From the NCBI GenBank assembly GCA_943325195.2, contig CALPON020000012.1, positions 1-38,048 on the forward strand: a DNA stretch of 38,048 bases. Reading direction: 5' to 3'. The DNA is from Sphingobacterium thalpophilum. GTDB lineage: Bacteria > Bacteroidota > Bacteroidia > B-17B0 > Aurantibacillaceae. This document shows positions 7,979 to 17,332 of this stretch, piece by piece. Below the pieces are notes generated by a model. It was not told the DNA's origin. It saw only the letters and a list, made by a program, of their open reading frames with translations, and made no database searches. Made by a program: the position numbers and the translations under genes. How positions within the stretch are numbered: position 1 is the first letter of the stretch; every line of letters starts with the position of its first letter.

Positions 7979-9058
7979 TTAGGTGGCAAAATTTTCTTTC
8001 AGCACGTTTTGGACATGTCGGGTTAGCCGACTAGTGGTCATGCTTGTATAGCTTGTAATGTCAATAGTTACAAGGGGAATGCCCGGTAAGAGCAGGTTTT
8101 CACGGTAACTTTTTTGTAGTTTACTGAGATAGTCTGCACCGATGTCTTTTTCTATTTTACGCCCCCTTTTGCCGATATTTTTACTTAACTGACCAATCTC
8201 ACTATTCAGCATGATCACCAGATCGGGCTGAATTAACTGGTCATTGAGCTTCCTGAACTGTGAAGCAAAGGCTTTAAATTCAGTTTTTTTTAAGTTCACT
8301 GCTGCGAACCAAAGGGAACGATAAAAACTAAAGTCACAAAGACTTGCTTTTGGCTGTGACTGTATTTTTTCAAACTGAAAGTAACGCTGAAGCAGAAAGT
8401 TAAATTCTACACTCATGGCCATATCAGGTTGCTGGTAAAAGTGGCGGACGAGGTTGTCTTTTTCAAACGCTTCTTCTACAAAGTGATAGCGGAGATCTTT
8501 TGCCAGTTGTCGGCATAAAGTGGTTTTTCCGCTGCCAATATTACCTTCTACGCAAATGAGTTTAGGTTTGAGAAAGGAGACAAAAGTGATGGATGAGGTA
8601 TCGGGACAGTGTTTTAAAAGGCCTTTTATTTTTTTGTGACGAATTGGATCTTTGAAGTCAGGCGCAATCTGCGCAAGGGGACCGAGTACAAATTTACGCA
8701 GGTGTAAGCGGGGATGTGGTATCTGTAATGATTTTGAATCGATACAAAGATCATCGTAATAGAGGATATCGATGTCCATCGTTCGGTCCTCATACTGCTC
8801 TGAACCACGTCTTCTTCCGAGTTTTTTTTCTATTTTTTGACAAACGCTGAGTAAATCAGTCGGCGTTAAGGACGTGCCCAAACGCAGTACCATATTGAGG
8901 TACTGATGTGTGGAATCCTTGCCCCAGGGCGCTGTTTCAAACACACCAGAGCGCTGTAAAACAATTCCAGCCTCCTTCTCCAAGGCGCGGATTGCTCTTT
9001 CAAGCCCTACCATGCGATTACCCAAATTTCCGCCTAAACCTAAAAAAGCTATATTCAT
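7979..9058 (-). CDS. folK: Fusion of HPPK (folate synthesis) and deoxynucleoside kinase
   Basis: Residues 1 to about 150 are 6-hydroxymethyl-7,8-dihydropterin pyrophosphokinase. Evidence: GLGGNLGNR at 7-15, the ETAPWG substrate loop, the catalytic metal site DRTMDID with Asp95 and Asp97, and the closing IPHPRLHLRKFVL. This enzyme activates the pterin for dihydropteroate synthase. Residues from about 165 to 359 form a deoxynucleoside kinase of the dGK/dCK type: P-loop EGNIGSGKTT at 171-180, a DFSFYRSLWFA segment in the place of the family's D(Y)xF-K/R-S motif, and a KRGRKIEKDI lid. The second part would phosphorylate deoxynucleosides for dNTP salvage. There is no stop or shift between the parts. 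It stands alone, divergent from sppA. Confidence 0.92.
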   Translation of the reverse strand: MNIAFLGLGGNLGNRMVGLERAIRALEKEAGIVLQRSGVFETAPWGKDSTHQYLNMVLRLGTSLTPTDLLSVCQKIEKKLGRRRGSEQYEDRTMDIDILYYDDLCIDSKSLQIPHPRLHLRKFVLGPLAQIAPDFKDPIRHKKIKGLLKHCPDTSSITFVSFLKPKLICVEGNIGSGKTTLCRQLAKDLRYHFVEEAFEKDNLVRHFYQQPDMAMSVEFNFLLQRYFQFEKIQSQPKASLCDFSFYRSLWFAAVNLKKTEFKAFASQFRKLNDQLIQPDLVIMLNSEIGQLSKNIGKRGRKIEKDIGADYLSKLQKSYRENLLLPGIPLVTIDITSYTSMTTSRLTRHVQNVLKENFAT

Positions 9059-9166
9059 AACATCTGTTATCTCTGCATTGCGAATATTCCTATTTTTACC
9101 CGTATAAACAAATAAGCTCTGGTCTCATTTTTCCTACATTCCAGTTGCCGTTTAGATTAAATAGAT

Positions 9167-10936
9167 ATGAAACAGTTTTTTGGAGCATTTTTTGGATCAA
9201 TTATTGGTATTATTGTCGCAGGAGCACTCGCCATTCTGCTGCTAGTGGTTGCTGTTAAAAGCACCATTAATGAGGCGTTTAAGGATGAAGAAGCAGGTAA
9301 TTCTCTTGTTAAAAGCAATTCCGTCCTTAAACTCACCCTGGATGGCCGAATAACTGAACGATCAAAAGAAAATCCGCTTGAAGACCTCGTTCCAGCTGGT
9401 CCCTTTTTAGAGTCAAGCAGCAACGGCTTGAACGACTTAACTGAAAAAATCAAAAATGCCAAGGGAGATTCAAAAGTCTCGGGCATCTATTTGTGCTTTA
9501 AGAATTTTCAGTCGGGATTTGCTACACTTGAGGAACTCCGCAACGCCCTCCTTGATTTTAAGTCTTCCGGTAAATTTATTTATAGCTATGCAGAGGCCTA
9601 TGATCAAAAGGATTATTATCTGGCCAGTACTGCCAATAAGATCTTTCTAAATCCACAAGGTACAGTGGAATGGAAGGGATTGTCTACTACCCTGATGTTT
9701 TTCAAACATAGCTTTGAAAAACTGGATCTCGATGTCCAGATATTCAGACACGGAAAATTCAAGAGTGCGATTGAGCCCTTCATGCTGGATAAAATGAGTG
9801 AAGCCAACCGAATGCAGGCCGAAACATTTTTAAGCAGTATGTGGAGTCAAATGATAACAGGTATTGCCAAAGAACGTAACTTGAAGGTAGAGGATTTGAA
9901 TGCGATGGCCAATAATCTGTCTCTCAGATTCCCTGAGGATGCGCTGAAGGGTATGGTCGATCAGCTTTCCTATGAGGATGAGGTGGTTTCTGCGATTAAA
10001 AAGAAAATAGGGGTAGCTGAAAAAGATAAATTTAAGTTCGTGGATTTTAATAAGTATGAGGCAAAAAATTCCGTGGCTTTGAAGTCAGGCCGAATTGCCG
10101 TCATTTACGCCAATGGAAGCATAGGGGAGGGTGAAGGTAGCGATGATGAAATTGGAAGTGACCGCTTAGCAAGAACCATTCGTGAAGCCCGCCTCGACGA
10201 CAAAATAAAAGCCATTGTTTTGCGGGTTAACAGTCCCGGTGGTAGCGCATTGGCTAGTGATGTGATCTGGCGTGAAATGCTGCTCGCCCGCAAAGAGAAG
10301 CCAACTGTTGTTAGCATGAGCGACCTTGCAGCCAGCGGTGGTTACTACATCAGTTGTGCTGCAGAACGAATTTTTGCACAGCCAAACACTCTTACCGGCA
10401 GTATCGGTGTATTCGGTGTTATTCCCAACTTTAAAAAAATGCTCGAATCAAAACTTGGCATCACCCTCGACACGGTCAATACCAATAAGTATAGCGATAT
10501 GGGCGCCCTTCGTCCGCTTTCAGCAACTGAAAATAATTTTATTCAGGCTAGCATCGAAAAGGTTTATGCCACCTTTATCTCCCGCGTGGCAGATGGACGG
10601 CACCTTACACTGATGCAAGTAGATAGCATTGGGCAGGGCAGAGTATGGGCCGGTTCTGATGCTCTGAAAATTGGGCTAGTGGATGAACTTGGAGGTCTGA
10701 ACGATGCTATCGCGTACGCTGCTAAAAAAGCAAAGATAAAGGAGTACCGTATTCAGGAGATGCCAAAACAAAAAAGTCCTTTTGACGGACTACTCGGTAA
10801 GAAAGAAGCGGAATTTGAAAGCCGACTCCTGCAGAACAAACTTGGCCTGCTTTACAATTACTTTACACAGATTCAGGAATTATCGAAGATGAAGGGTGTT
10901 CAGGCGCGATTGCCTTATGTTATTGAAATCAATTAG
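9167..10936 (+). CDS. sppA: Signal peptide peptidase SppA, 67-kDa type (protease IV)
   Basis: Membrane-anchored serine protease that degrades cleaved signal peptides in the inner membrane. 589 residues with one N-terminal transmembrane segment (about 5-30) and two S49 domains, as in the E. coli protein. The catalytic Lys is in GKFKSAIEPF (about Lys199) and the catalytic Ser is in AASGGYYIS (about Ser390). Their spacing agrees with the E. coli Lys209/Ser409 dyad. The gene ends with TAG immediately followed in frame by TAA, a tandem stop. It is convergent with the glycosyltransferase gene, with only 7 bp between stop codons. Confidence 0.95.
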   Translation: MKQFFGAFFGSIIGIIVAGALAILLLVVAVKSTINEAFKDEEAGNSLVKSNSVLKLTLDGRITERSKENPLEDLVPAGPFLESSSNGLNDLTEKIKNAKGDSKVSGIYLCFKNFQSGFATLEELRNALLDFKSSGKFIYSYAEAYDQKDYYLASTANKIFLNPQGTVEWKGLSTTLMFFKHSFEKLDLDVQIFRHGKFKSAIEPFMLDKMSEANRMQAETFLSSMWSQMITGIAKERNLKVEDLNAMANNLSLRFPEDALKGMVDQLSYEDEVVSAIKKKIGVAEKDKFKFVDFNKYEAKNSVALKSGRIAVIYANGSIGEGEGSDDEIGSDRLARTIREARLDDKIKAIVLRVNSPGGSALASDVIWREMLLARKEKPTVVSMSDLAASGGYYISCAAERIFAQPNTLTGSIGVFGVIPNFKKMLESKLGITLDTVNTNKYSDMGALRPLSATENNFIQASIEKVYATFISRVADGRHLTLMQVDSIGQGRVWAGSDALKIGLVDELGGLNDAIAYAAKKAKIKEYRIQEMPKQKSPFDGLLGKKEAEFESRLLQNKLGLLYNYFTQIQELSKMKGVQARLPYVIEIN

Positions 10937-10943
10937 TAAGCGA

Positions 10944-12101
10944 TTAGCCTGCTAAATCGTTATAAAGGGCATCCATGTCCCGGCAAAGGCGCTCATAACT
11001 GAAGTTCTGCAGCACACTTTCTCGCGCCTTGGAAGCAGACTCTTTGCAAGTTTCATAATCATGGACGGCAATTAAGAGGTTATTAATGAAAGCCTGATCA
11101 TCGCCTGGCTCCGAAAGTAAACCACTGCCCTTGTGAAGTATATCCGAAATGCCTCCCACGTTGGTGCTCACAATAAATTTTCCTGCCGCCTGGGCTTCAA
11201 TCAGACTAACGGGGGTGCCCTCGTTAGTTGAGCTAAGTGCTACCAGGTCCAGTCCTGCTAGCGCAACATCCACTTCTTTTATCCACCCGGCAAATACAAC
11301 GGCCTCCCGTGTGCGGACCTCTTTCGTTTTTAGATAGGTTTCCAATGCCTGTCGTGTTTCACCATCGCCGATTATGAGCGCGCAGAGAGCTCGGTCGGTC
11401 TTTTTAAGAACTGCATCCACCGCATCCAGAAAGAGATAATGGTTTTTAATGGGTGCCAATCTTCCAATAATGCCAATTGCCAGTGTGGAATCGGGAATGG
11501 AATAGCGTTGCCTGAAGTTTTTTCTTTTTTCTTCCTGCTGTTCTGTGAACCGCTGCAGGTCGAAGCCAAGAGGAATCACATGGGTTTTTTCCGCTGCACA
11601 GATGGAATAAGTCTGAGTTAGTTCAATTTTCTGAAGTGCACTGATTGCCACAATTGCTGTCGAACGCGCTGCCAAGTACCGCTCAATCCACTTAAATAGT
11701 CCCGTCTTCACACTGCCAAAATAACCCTTGAAAACATGACCGTGAAAGGTGTGGACGATGATTGGAACACCCGCCCGTCTCGCCGCCAGCCGGCCAATTG
11801 CCCCTGCTTTACTGGCATGTGTGTGCACAATGTCGGGCTTATAACTGCGCATAAGTGCCAGAATGCGCCGGTAGGCGAAAAAGTCGGATAGGGGGTTTAG
11901 ACTTCTGCGCATTTCTTTTATCAGCACGGGTTTTATTCCCAGAGATTCAGGAATAAAAAGAGAACTCTCCTCGCCTTCTTCCTCGGGTCCGCCTATTAAA
12001 AGTGTTTCATAGGATGCCGGTAGATATTTGCTGAGGTAAGAAACATTGTAGGTAATCCCTCCCAAATTAAAGCGGTTTATAATCCTTAATACACGTGGCA
12101 T
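10944..12101 (-). CDS. Family 4 glycosyltransferase
   Basis: 385-residue GT-B enzyme that should transfer a sugar from a nucleotide donor to a glycan or lipid acceptor at the inner face of the membrane. The N-terminal half has the NLGGITYNVSYL start and the HTHASKAGAIGRLAARRAGVP plus HTFHGH segments common in lipopolysaccharide and capsule GT4 enzymes. The donor-binding C-terminal half has GIIGRLAPIKN and the EX7E motif in NEGTPVSLIEA, followed by VSTNVGGISDIL. The gene stands alone, with no other polysaccharide genes nearby, so substrate and pathway cannot be stated. It is divergent from the sensor phosphatase gene at 12211. Confidence 0.88.
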   Translation of the reverse strand: MPRVLRIINRFNLGGITYNVSYLSKYLPASYETLLIGGPEEEGEESSLFIPESLGIKPVLIKEMRRSLNPLSDFFAYRRILALMRSYKPDIVHTHASKAGAIGRLAARRAGVPIIVHTFHGHVFKGYFGSVKTGLFKWIERYLAARSTAIVAISALQKIELTQTYSICAAEKTHVIPLGFDLQRFTEQQEEKRKNFRQRYSIPDSTLAIGIIGRLAPIKNHYLFLDAVDAVLKKTDRALCALIIGDGETRQALETYLKTKEVRTREAVVFAGWIKEVDVALAGLDLVALSSTNEGTPVSLIEAQAAGKFIVSTNVGGISDILHKGSGLLSEPGDDQAFINNLLIAVHDYETCKESASKARESVLQNFSYERLCRDMDALYNDLAG

Positions 12102-12210
12102 AGCGCTAAGTTAAATAAAGACAGTCAATTGACAGGTATGAAATTTGAAAGAATAATGTAAAGCGGTTTTGTTGGCGCGGAAAGTGAATTTGCTATACTT
12201 AGACTTTGCT

Positions 12211-15200
12211 ATGCATTTGAAAGCCAGTGTCTACCTCGTCATTTGCGGTGTTTTATTGGCGACTTCGTCTTTGTCCGGACAACAATTAATGTTTAAACAC
12301 ATTACGGAAGAGGATGGACTTAGCGCTAGTCATGTCAACTGCCTCCTCGAAGACGATCTTGGATTTTTGTGGTTCGGAACGCAGGATGGCCTCAATAAAT
12401 TCGATGGCTACCAGATACGGATCTTCCGGAATGAACCGGGCGATTCTGCAAGTATACCCAGCAGCTGCGTCAATACCGCGCTGCAGTTCAGTCACAATCT
12501 CATTATCTTGGGTACGCGGGAAGGCATTGTTTTTTTTAACCCAGTCACAGAAACTTTTTCAGGTCCTGCCCCGCATCAATTTCAACTTTCTTCACCTGTT
12601 CTTGCGCTTATCAAACTAAATGAAGAAACAGTTCTGGTTGGAAATGAAGCGGGACTTTTTGCACTAAATGTGCAAACAAGAAAAATCACCCAGGCTTATT
12701 TTGCACACGAACAAAAAGTAAAAGTGAATGCCCTGGCCAGGATCGAAAATCAAATTTACATTGCAACAGATGAGAAGGGCCTCTGGTGGTTACCAACGCC
12801 CACGCATATCCGGCATATCTGGTTTTCAGCCGATGATTTACCTCAGGAAGTCCTCAACCTTGGTGCACTGCGGTCCATCACAGCAATTGGTTATTATGGA
12901 GGTAAAATATATCTCGGCACCCGCTTGGCCGGCGTTTATAAGACTTCTCTGAAGCATGAGATTCTTGCACGCATTAAAACGGGGGTTCCAGCCACCGATG
13001 CGATACATGACTTTGTATTCCAAAATAACAGACTCTTTGCCGCCACTGACGGCGGCCTGGTGGTTCATCAGCTTCTTAATTCGCAGTTCCGCCTCTTCAG
13101 CAGAACGGAGGACCCCCTGTCATTAAATGCCCGGATCTGCACTGCTATTCTCAAGGATAAGCAAAACAACCTCTGGATCGGCACCAATACAGGAGGCGTG
13201 AATATTTCCTTTTTTCGCTCTCAAAAATTCCAGCAAAATCTCGAAACCCTCGAAAACAAATCCCAAAACAGCTATTGTTTTGCGGAACCACAAAAAGATA
13301 TCATGCTAATTGGGACGGAAAGCGGCCTTCTAGAATTAAATCTAAAAAGTGGAAGAAAAAAAACATATAACCTGCCAAAAAAATCCACCATACTTTGTCT
13401 CTACGCGCAAAACGAAGAGAATATCTGGATTGGAACAAAGGGACAGGGATTACTTTTACTGGAGCGAAGCACCGGGAAATGGAAGTCCTTGCTGGACCCA
13501 CTAATTGCAGGAACAATTACCGACCTGAAAAAAAATGGGCCCTCTGTTCTGGCGGCGTCAATGGGAGACGGGCTTTTTAATATTGACCCAATGACAAAAG
13601 ATTACCAGCAGTACATGGAAACCGAAGGCCTGCTCAATAACAATTTAAACACCATTTTTATTGATAACAAGAAGAGACTCTGGTTAGGTACCAATGACCA
13701 GGGCATGCTCCGTTACGTCCTGCCTTTAAAGCGCCATCTGAATCCCGACAAAGTATTTAAAAACAGCGGTAAACCAGCACAAATAGCCTCTAATATGGTG
13801 CTTTCAATTATTTAGGATCGGAACGGAACAATCTGGGCAGCTACCTCGGCAGGACTAAGCCGACTGCTGCCTGGCGACACTTTTCAGAATTATCACATGA
13901 AGGACGGATTAGCGAATACTTTTGTCTGCGCTCTTCTGAAAGATAGTCTTGGCGAGATTTGGGCTAGCAGCAATGGCGGTCTAATTCGCTTTGATCCCAG
14001 CAGGCCTCCAACTGAAGTCAGTTTCAGGAATTACAGTATGAAAGACGGACTGCAAAACTCAGAGTACAATCGCGGGGCCGCCATGGTGAGGGAAAATGGG
14101 ACCATGATTTTCGGGGGACCACATGGTTTTAATATTTTTCGGCCCACACAGATAAAAGATAATCTTCATTGCCCTGAAGTGGTTCTACTTTCTTATAAGC
14201 GTGGAGGCAAAGACGTCATTACTGATTCCGTGATAACCTACAAACGATTACTCACGCTGGGGCCGAAAGAAAATTTTCTGCAATTCGAAGTGGCTGCACT
14301 TGATTTTACAGACCCCTCGAAAAATAAATTCCGATACCTCCTAGAAGGATTCGATGCAGACTGGTCGGAACCGACTAGTATTCGGTATGTTTCCTATAAC
14401 GACTTGCCTGGGGGCACCTATCTTTTTAAAGTAAAAGCTGCGAATATTGTTGGCGCGTGGAATGAAAAAGCCATGCAGCTAAAAATTATTGTAGTGCCGC
14501 CATTCTGGAAAACCAAAACATTTTATTTACTAGTGATTATTCTTATCCTCTGTTTCTTCTATTTCTACACCTATTTCCGGACACGCGTCTTACTGCGCGA
14601 AAACAGACTTCTGGAGCAGCGCGTGTGTGAAAGAACAAAAGAGTTGGAAGAAAAAAACAGAGACATCACCAGTAGTATCGAATACGCGCGGCGCATCCAG
14701 GAAGCCATTCTGCCTTCTCGCGATTATATTTTTAATCGCCTTAATAACGCTTTTATCCTCTATCAGCCTAAAGATATTGTTAGTGGCGATTTTTACTGGT
14801 TTGCAGAACAAAATGGCATCCACGTTTTTGCAGTTGTGGACTGCACAGGACATGGCGTCCCCGGCGCTTTTATGAGTATGATTGGCCATAATTTGTTACA
14901 TCAGATTGTCGGTGAAAAAAGAATCACAGAACCAGGTGAAATACTGGATCACTTGCATGTTGGGATACAACTGACTTTGCGTCAGGGGCGAAATGAAGTG
15001 CAGACGAACGATGGCATGGATGTCAGTATCATCTGCCTGCACCGGCAGGGAAAAATTAAGTGGGCTGGCGCAAATCGTCCCTTATTAATTATTGACCCCA
15101 GCGGTGAAGTGCAAAGAATTGAAGGCGACAAATTTCCACTCGGTGGGGTACAATTTCAAAAAGAACGACACTTTAGTACCCATGAGATTGTAGTGGAGAG

Positions 15201-15417
15201 GGGAAGCATGGCTTATCTATTTTCTGATGGCTATGCTGATCAGTTTGGCGGACTCAAGGGAAAAAAATTTATGTTGCGCCGTTTTCACGCCTTGCTGGGT
15301 GACATTCACCTGATGAGTGCGGAAGAGCAGCAGCAAGCACTGCGACAGAATTTTGAGGATTGGAGACAAAACCATGAACAAGTTGATGACGTGCTCATTG
15401 TTGGAATACAGCTCTGA
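12211..15417 (+). pseudogene. Propeller/Y_Y_Y sensor with PP2C (SpoIIE) phosphatase output, interrupted by an in-frame TAG
   Basis: Read straight through, the frame is 1068 codons with one stop, TAG at 13813-13815 (codon 535). The sequence on both sides is continuous: LSII before and DRNGTIWAATSAGL after, exactly as in a two-component-regulator propeller repeat (usually EDxxGxxWxxT). Domains: signal peptide 1 to about 24, two-propeller repeats to about 660, Y_Y_Y domain to about 760, transmembrane segment 771-789, coiled coil to about 840, and a PP2C/SpoIIE phosphatase from about 850 with the SGDF, VDCTGHG, FSDGY and DDV metal-site motifs. I start at 12211 because a signal peptide begins there. 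With normal termination only the periplasmic first half is made. A restart at 13897 would give a form without a signal peptide. It could be a true nonsense mutation, a base-call error, or readthrough. Probable partner of SiaB/SiaC downstream. Confidence 0.85.
13813..13815 (+). other. In-frame amber codon within the sensor phosphatase gene
   Basis: ATT ATT TAG GAT CGG in the continuous frame. A one-base change from GAG (Glu, the usual residue here), CAG or AAG would explain it. TAG serves as an ordinary stop at sppA and the SCO1 gene in this window, so general recoding of TAG is unlikely. Confidence 0.9.
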
Positions 15418-15433
15418 TTTTTTTATACATTTG
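15401..15433 (+). promoter_or_regulatory. Promoter for the 15.5 kb lipoprotein
   Basis: TTG at 15401-15403 and TACATTTG at 15426-15433 (exact TAnnTTTG) with a 22-nt spacer, 30 nt before the GTG start at 15464. It overlaps the 3' end of the phosphatase gene, so downstream genes could be expressed independently of it. Confidence 0.5.
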
Positions 15434-15463
15434 TCTTAGGCACACCTTAAAAATCCGCTTTTC

Positions 15464-16276
15464 GTGAATAAAAAATTAGCGTTCATCAGTCTCGTTTTAC
15501 TTATCAGTGCTTGCACCAAACTGGAAAGACCGGAAATTGATAACGAATCTCGGTCCGCACAGGACGCTATGCTGGCAGACCAGGAATTTTCCGGTCTCGT
15601 AGGACCCCTGTTTCAGCACATTATGAGCACGCGCTTAGCAGTGAAACAAATTAAGAAATTCGGAATGAAACCATTAAAATGGGAGAGTGGTGATACTATT
15701 ACTTTTGAGCCAGCACCCGTTTTTAGTCTGGATGCCACTGCATTGGGGGAAAACAATTCAGATGGTAAAATTCGTAGCGGAACTATTCGTCTTACATTAA
15801 ATAAGCCCTTCGATGAGAAAGGGGCTGTGACCAGCATTCAGTTGCAGAATTATATGGCTGATGGCACTTCTTTTTCTGCAGAAAGTTTTACGCTTGTCAG
15901 TATTGCCGAGAGTGGGAATTATTATGCAGTGGATATGGGATTAAAAGAAGGGCGCTGCCGGTCAGGGGACCAAAGCTTCAGTTATACTGCTACCCGCCGC
16001 TTATCTATCTTTTATGCGGGGGGCACATTTGGTGCAAGTCCCTATTTGACGCTCTATGGGACTGCCTCGGGAATCACCCGCACAGGACTAAGTTACAAGG
16101 TCGAGGTGATAAAAGACGTATTGAAAGTCAACAGCTGTCCCTGCTTTACAAGTGGAAAAGTGCAGCTCAATCCCACTGGATACAAGCAGAGAACCCTTGA
16201 ATTTGGCGAAGGCGCCTGCGATGATATTGGCTTTCTTACCGTTGGCGAAAATAAAGTTGCATTTAAATTAAAATAA
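15464..16276 (+). CDS. Lipoprotein of unknown function
   Basis: 270 residues starting at GTG, with a lipoprotein signal (LVLLISAC, lipidated Cys17), then an exported beta-rich body. I do not recognise a named domain. Two features recur in the lipoprotein at 28154: a head of the form DxExxxAxDA just after the lipid anchor, and a tail with a conserved Cys, a Gly-containing strand, then a CDxxGxxxV segment and a basic end. It sits between the sensor phosphatase and the SiaB/SiaC genes on the same strand. It might report to the sensor from the periplasmic side, but this is only inferred from position. Confidence 0.8.
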   Translation: MNKKLAFISLVLLISACTKLERPEIDNESRSAQDAMLADQEFSGLVGPLFQHIMSTRLAVKQIKKFGMKPLKWESGDTITFEPAPVFSLDATALGENNSDGKIRSGTIRLTLNKPFDEKGAVTSIQLQNYMADGTSFSAESFTLVSIAESGNYYAVDMGLKEGRCRSGDQSFSYTATRRLSIFYAGGTFGASPYLTLYGTASGITRTGLSYKVEVIKDVLKVNSCPCFTSGKVQLNPTGYKQRTLEFGEGACDDIGFLTVGENKVAFKLK

Positions 16277-16284
16277 TATCTTTA
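16257..16284 (+). promoter_or_regulatory. Candidate promoter for the siaB-siaC-like pair
   Basis: TTG at 16257-16259, a 17-nt spacer and TATCTTTA at 16277-16284 (one mismatch to TAnnTTTG). It overlaps the 3' end of the lipoprotein gene and lies 30 nt before the GTG at 16315. Confidence 0.4.
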
Positions 16285-16314
16285 CAACCATATTAAAACT
16301 CAATTTTTAACAGA

Positions 16315-16857
16315 GTGGACGTTTTTGACATATACGACAAAATGGAGCGGAATAATATTCTGCTTTCCTTTAAGGGCGAAATCACTTCTGATTTATTGAC
16401 TTCAATCCTGCAGATCATGGAAAACAAGATGGACCATATGCAGGAGGAGCCTAAAATGAAAAAGAAAGTTTATAATGTTCTGGTCGAATGCCTTCAAAAC
16501 CTTTATCACCACTTGGATGAGATCACTGAGACAGATTCTGAAAAAATCCGCTCCGCAATTTTCACCATCGGAAAGATGAATGACAAATACTCCATTATCA
16601 CGGGCAATTATATCCTTAACGAGAATATCCAAGGTCTAAAGGCGCGTCTGGATGAAGTCAACGGACTGACCCGCGAAGAATTAAAAGAATACTACAAACG
16701 GGTGCTGAATAATGGCGAAATGAGCCTCAAAGGTGGCGGCGGCTTGGGAATGATAGATATCGCCCGAAAAACTGGTGAAAAATTGGAGTATAATTTTTTG
16801 GAAATTGATAATAAAGTTTCTTTCTTTACACTTAATATTAAAGTTTCAAATCAATAA
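16315..16857 (+). CDS. SiaB-family protein kinase (GHKL fold)
   Basis: 180-residue cytoplasmic protein resembling the SiaB kinase of Pseudomonas (Bacteroidota form, DUF6272). It has a degenerate GHKL ATPase layout: an N-box-like ECLQN with Glu58 and Asn62, and a glycine-rich G2-like segment GGGGLGMIDIARKTG at 140-154. There is no His phospho-acceptor domain, which fits a serine/threonine kinase of the anti-sigma type. In Pseudomonas, SiaB phosphorylates SiaC and the PP2C phosphatase SiaA reverses this. Here the SiaC-like gene follows after 18 bp, and a PP2C-type phosphatase gene lies upstream. Start is GTG; no Shine-Dalgarno motif. Confidence 0.85.
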   Translation: MDVFDIYDKMERNNILLSFKGEITSDLLTSILQIMENKMDHMQEEPKMKKKVYNVLVECLQNLYHHLDEITETDSEKIRSAIFTIGKMNDKYSIITGNYILNENIQGLKARLDEVNGLTREELKEYYKRVLNNGEMSLKGGGGLGMIDIARKTGEKLEYNFLEIDNKVSFFTLNIKVSNQ

Positions 16858-16875
16858 ATTCTAAATAAAATAGTT

Positions 16876-17256
16876 ATGGAAAAATACTCGATCGAAGGCA
16901 CGCCAAAAACACCTAGCATTCAATTTGATTTGAATGGCGGTATTCTGGAGGTTAAAGGACGGTCCATTCCTGAAAATTCCATCGAATTTTACAAGCCACT
17001 GGTTGACGCATTGGATAAATATGCTAGCAGCGCAAAACCTGCTACCACTGTCAATGTGCAATTGGAATATTTCAACACCTCCTCTTCTAAATGTATTCTC
17101 GACGTCTTCAAAAAACTCGAAAGCATCAACAAGAGCGGAAGCGCAGTGACAATCAACTGGCATTATGAAGAAGATGATGAGGATATGCTGGAAGCTGGTG
17201 AAGACTACCAAGCCATCATTAATGTGCCTTTCAAAATGATCATGGTGAACGATTAA
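16876..17256 (+). CDS. SiaC-family regulatory phosphoprotein (DUF1987)
   Basis: 126 residues, the usual length. It contains the family signature [19 protein letters not shown] at 64-82. Thr68 falls in NTSSSK, at the same residue number as the Thr68 that SiaB phosphorylates in Pseudomonas SiaC, so it is the likely phospho-acceptor. Downstream are an [14 protein letters not shown] acidic segment and a hydrophobic end. In Pseudomonas, unphosphorylated SiaC activates the diguanylate cyclase SiaD; no GGDEF protein is encoded in this window, so the target here is unknown. It is the last gene of the signalling block, with a strong terminator 19 bp after the stop. Confidence 0.88.
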   Translation: MEKYSIEGTPKTPSIQFDLNGGILEVKGRSIPENSIEFYKPLVDALDKYASSAKPATTVNVQLEYFNTSSSKCILDVFKKLESINKSGSAVTINWHYEEDDEDMLEAGEDYQAIINVPFKMIMVND

Positions 17257-17274
17257 ATTTTTAACATTCTCTAG

Positions 17275-17301
17275 AACCCTGCCTTCGGCGGGGTTTTTTT
17301 A
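17275..17301 (+). terminator. Rho-independent terminator after the siaC-like gene
   Basis: A 9-bp stem with one G-U pair (AACCCTGCC with GGCGGGGTT), a TTC loop and a run of T residues. It insulates the signalling block from the aldolase gene. Confidence 0.92.
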
Positions 17302-17302
17302 T

Positions 17303-17310
17303 TATCTTTG
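17303..17310 (+). promoter_or_regulatory. -7 element (TATCTTTG) for the aldolase gene
   Basis: Exact TAnnTTTG match, 22 nt before the ATG, directly after the terminator. I see no clear TTTG at -33, because that position falls in the terminator hairpin. Confidence 0.5.
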
Positions 17311-17332
17311 TTACCCTTTAAAAAAACGAATT

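Noticed and set aside
12194-12208. TATACTTA / TAGACTTTG as the promoter of the phosphatase gene
   Set aside because: Neither fits TAnnTTTG well (one mismatched, one with an extra base), so I did not list it as a feature.
13813-13815. TAG recoded genome-wide as an amino acid
   Set aside because: TAG ends sppA at 10934-10936, followed at once by an in-frame TAA, and ends the SCO1 gene at 22943-22945. Both proteins have normal lengths there, so TAG works as a stop in this genome.
14455-14469. Sigma-54-like TGGCGCG...TGA match inside the phosphatase gene
   Set aside because: It is in coding sequence, lacks the A of TGGCAC, and has no gene start downstream. A similar weak match lies at 12173-12187. 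They show that loose matches arise by chance.
16876-17256. SpoIIAA-type (STAS) anti-sigma-factor antagonist
   Set aside because: The FNTSSSK signature and length fit SiaC/DUF1987 better than a STAS domain with its usual DSSG motif.
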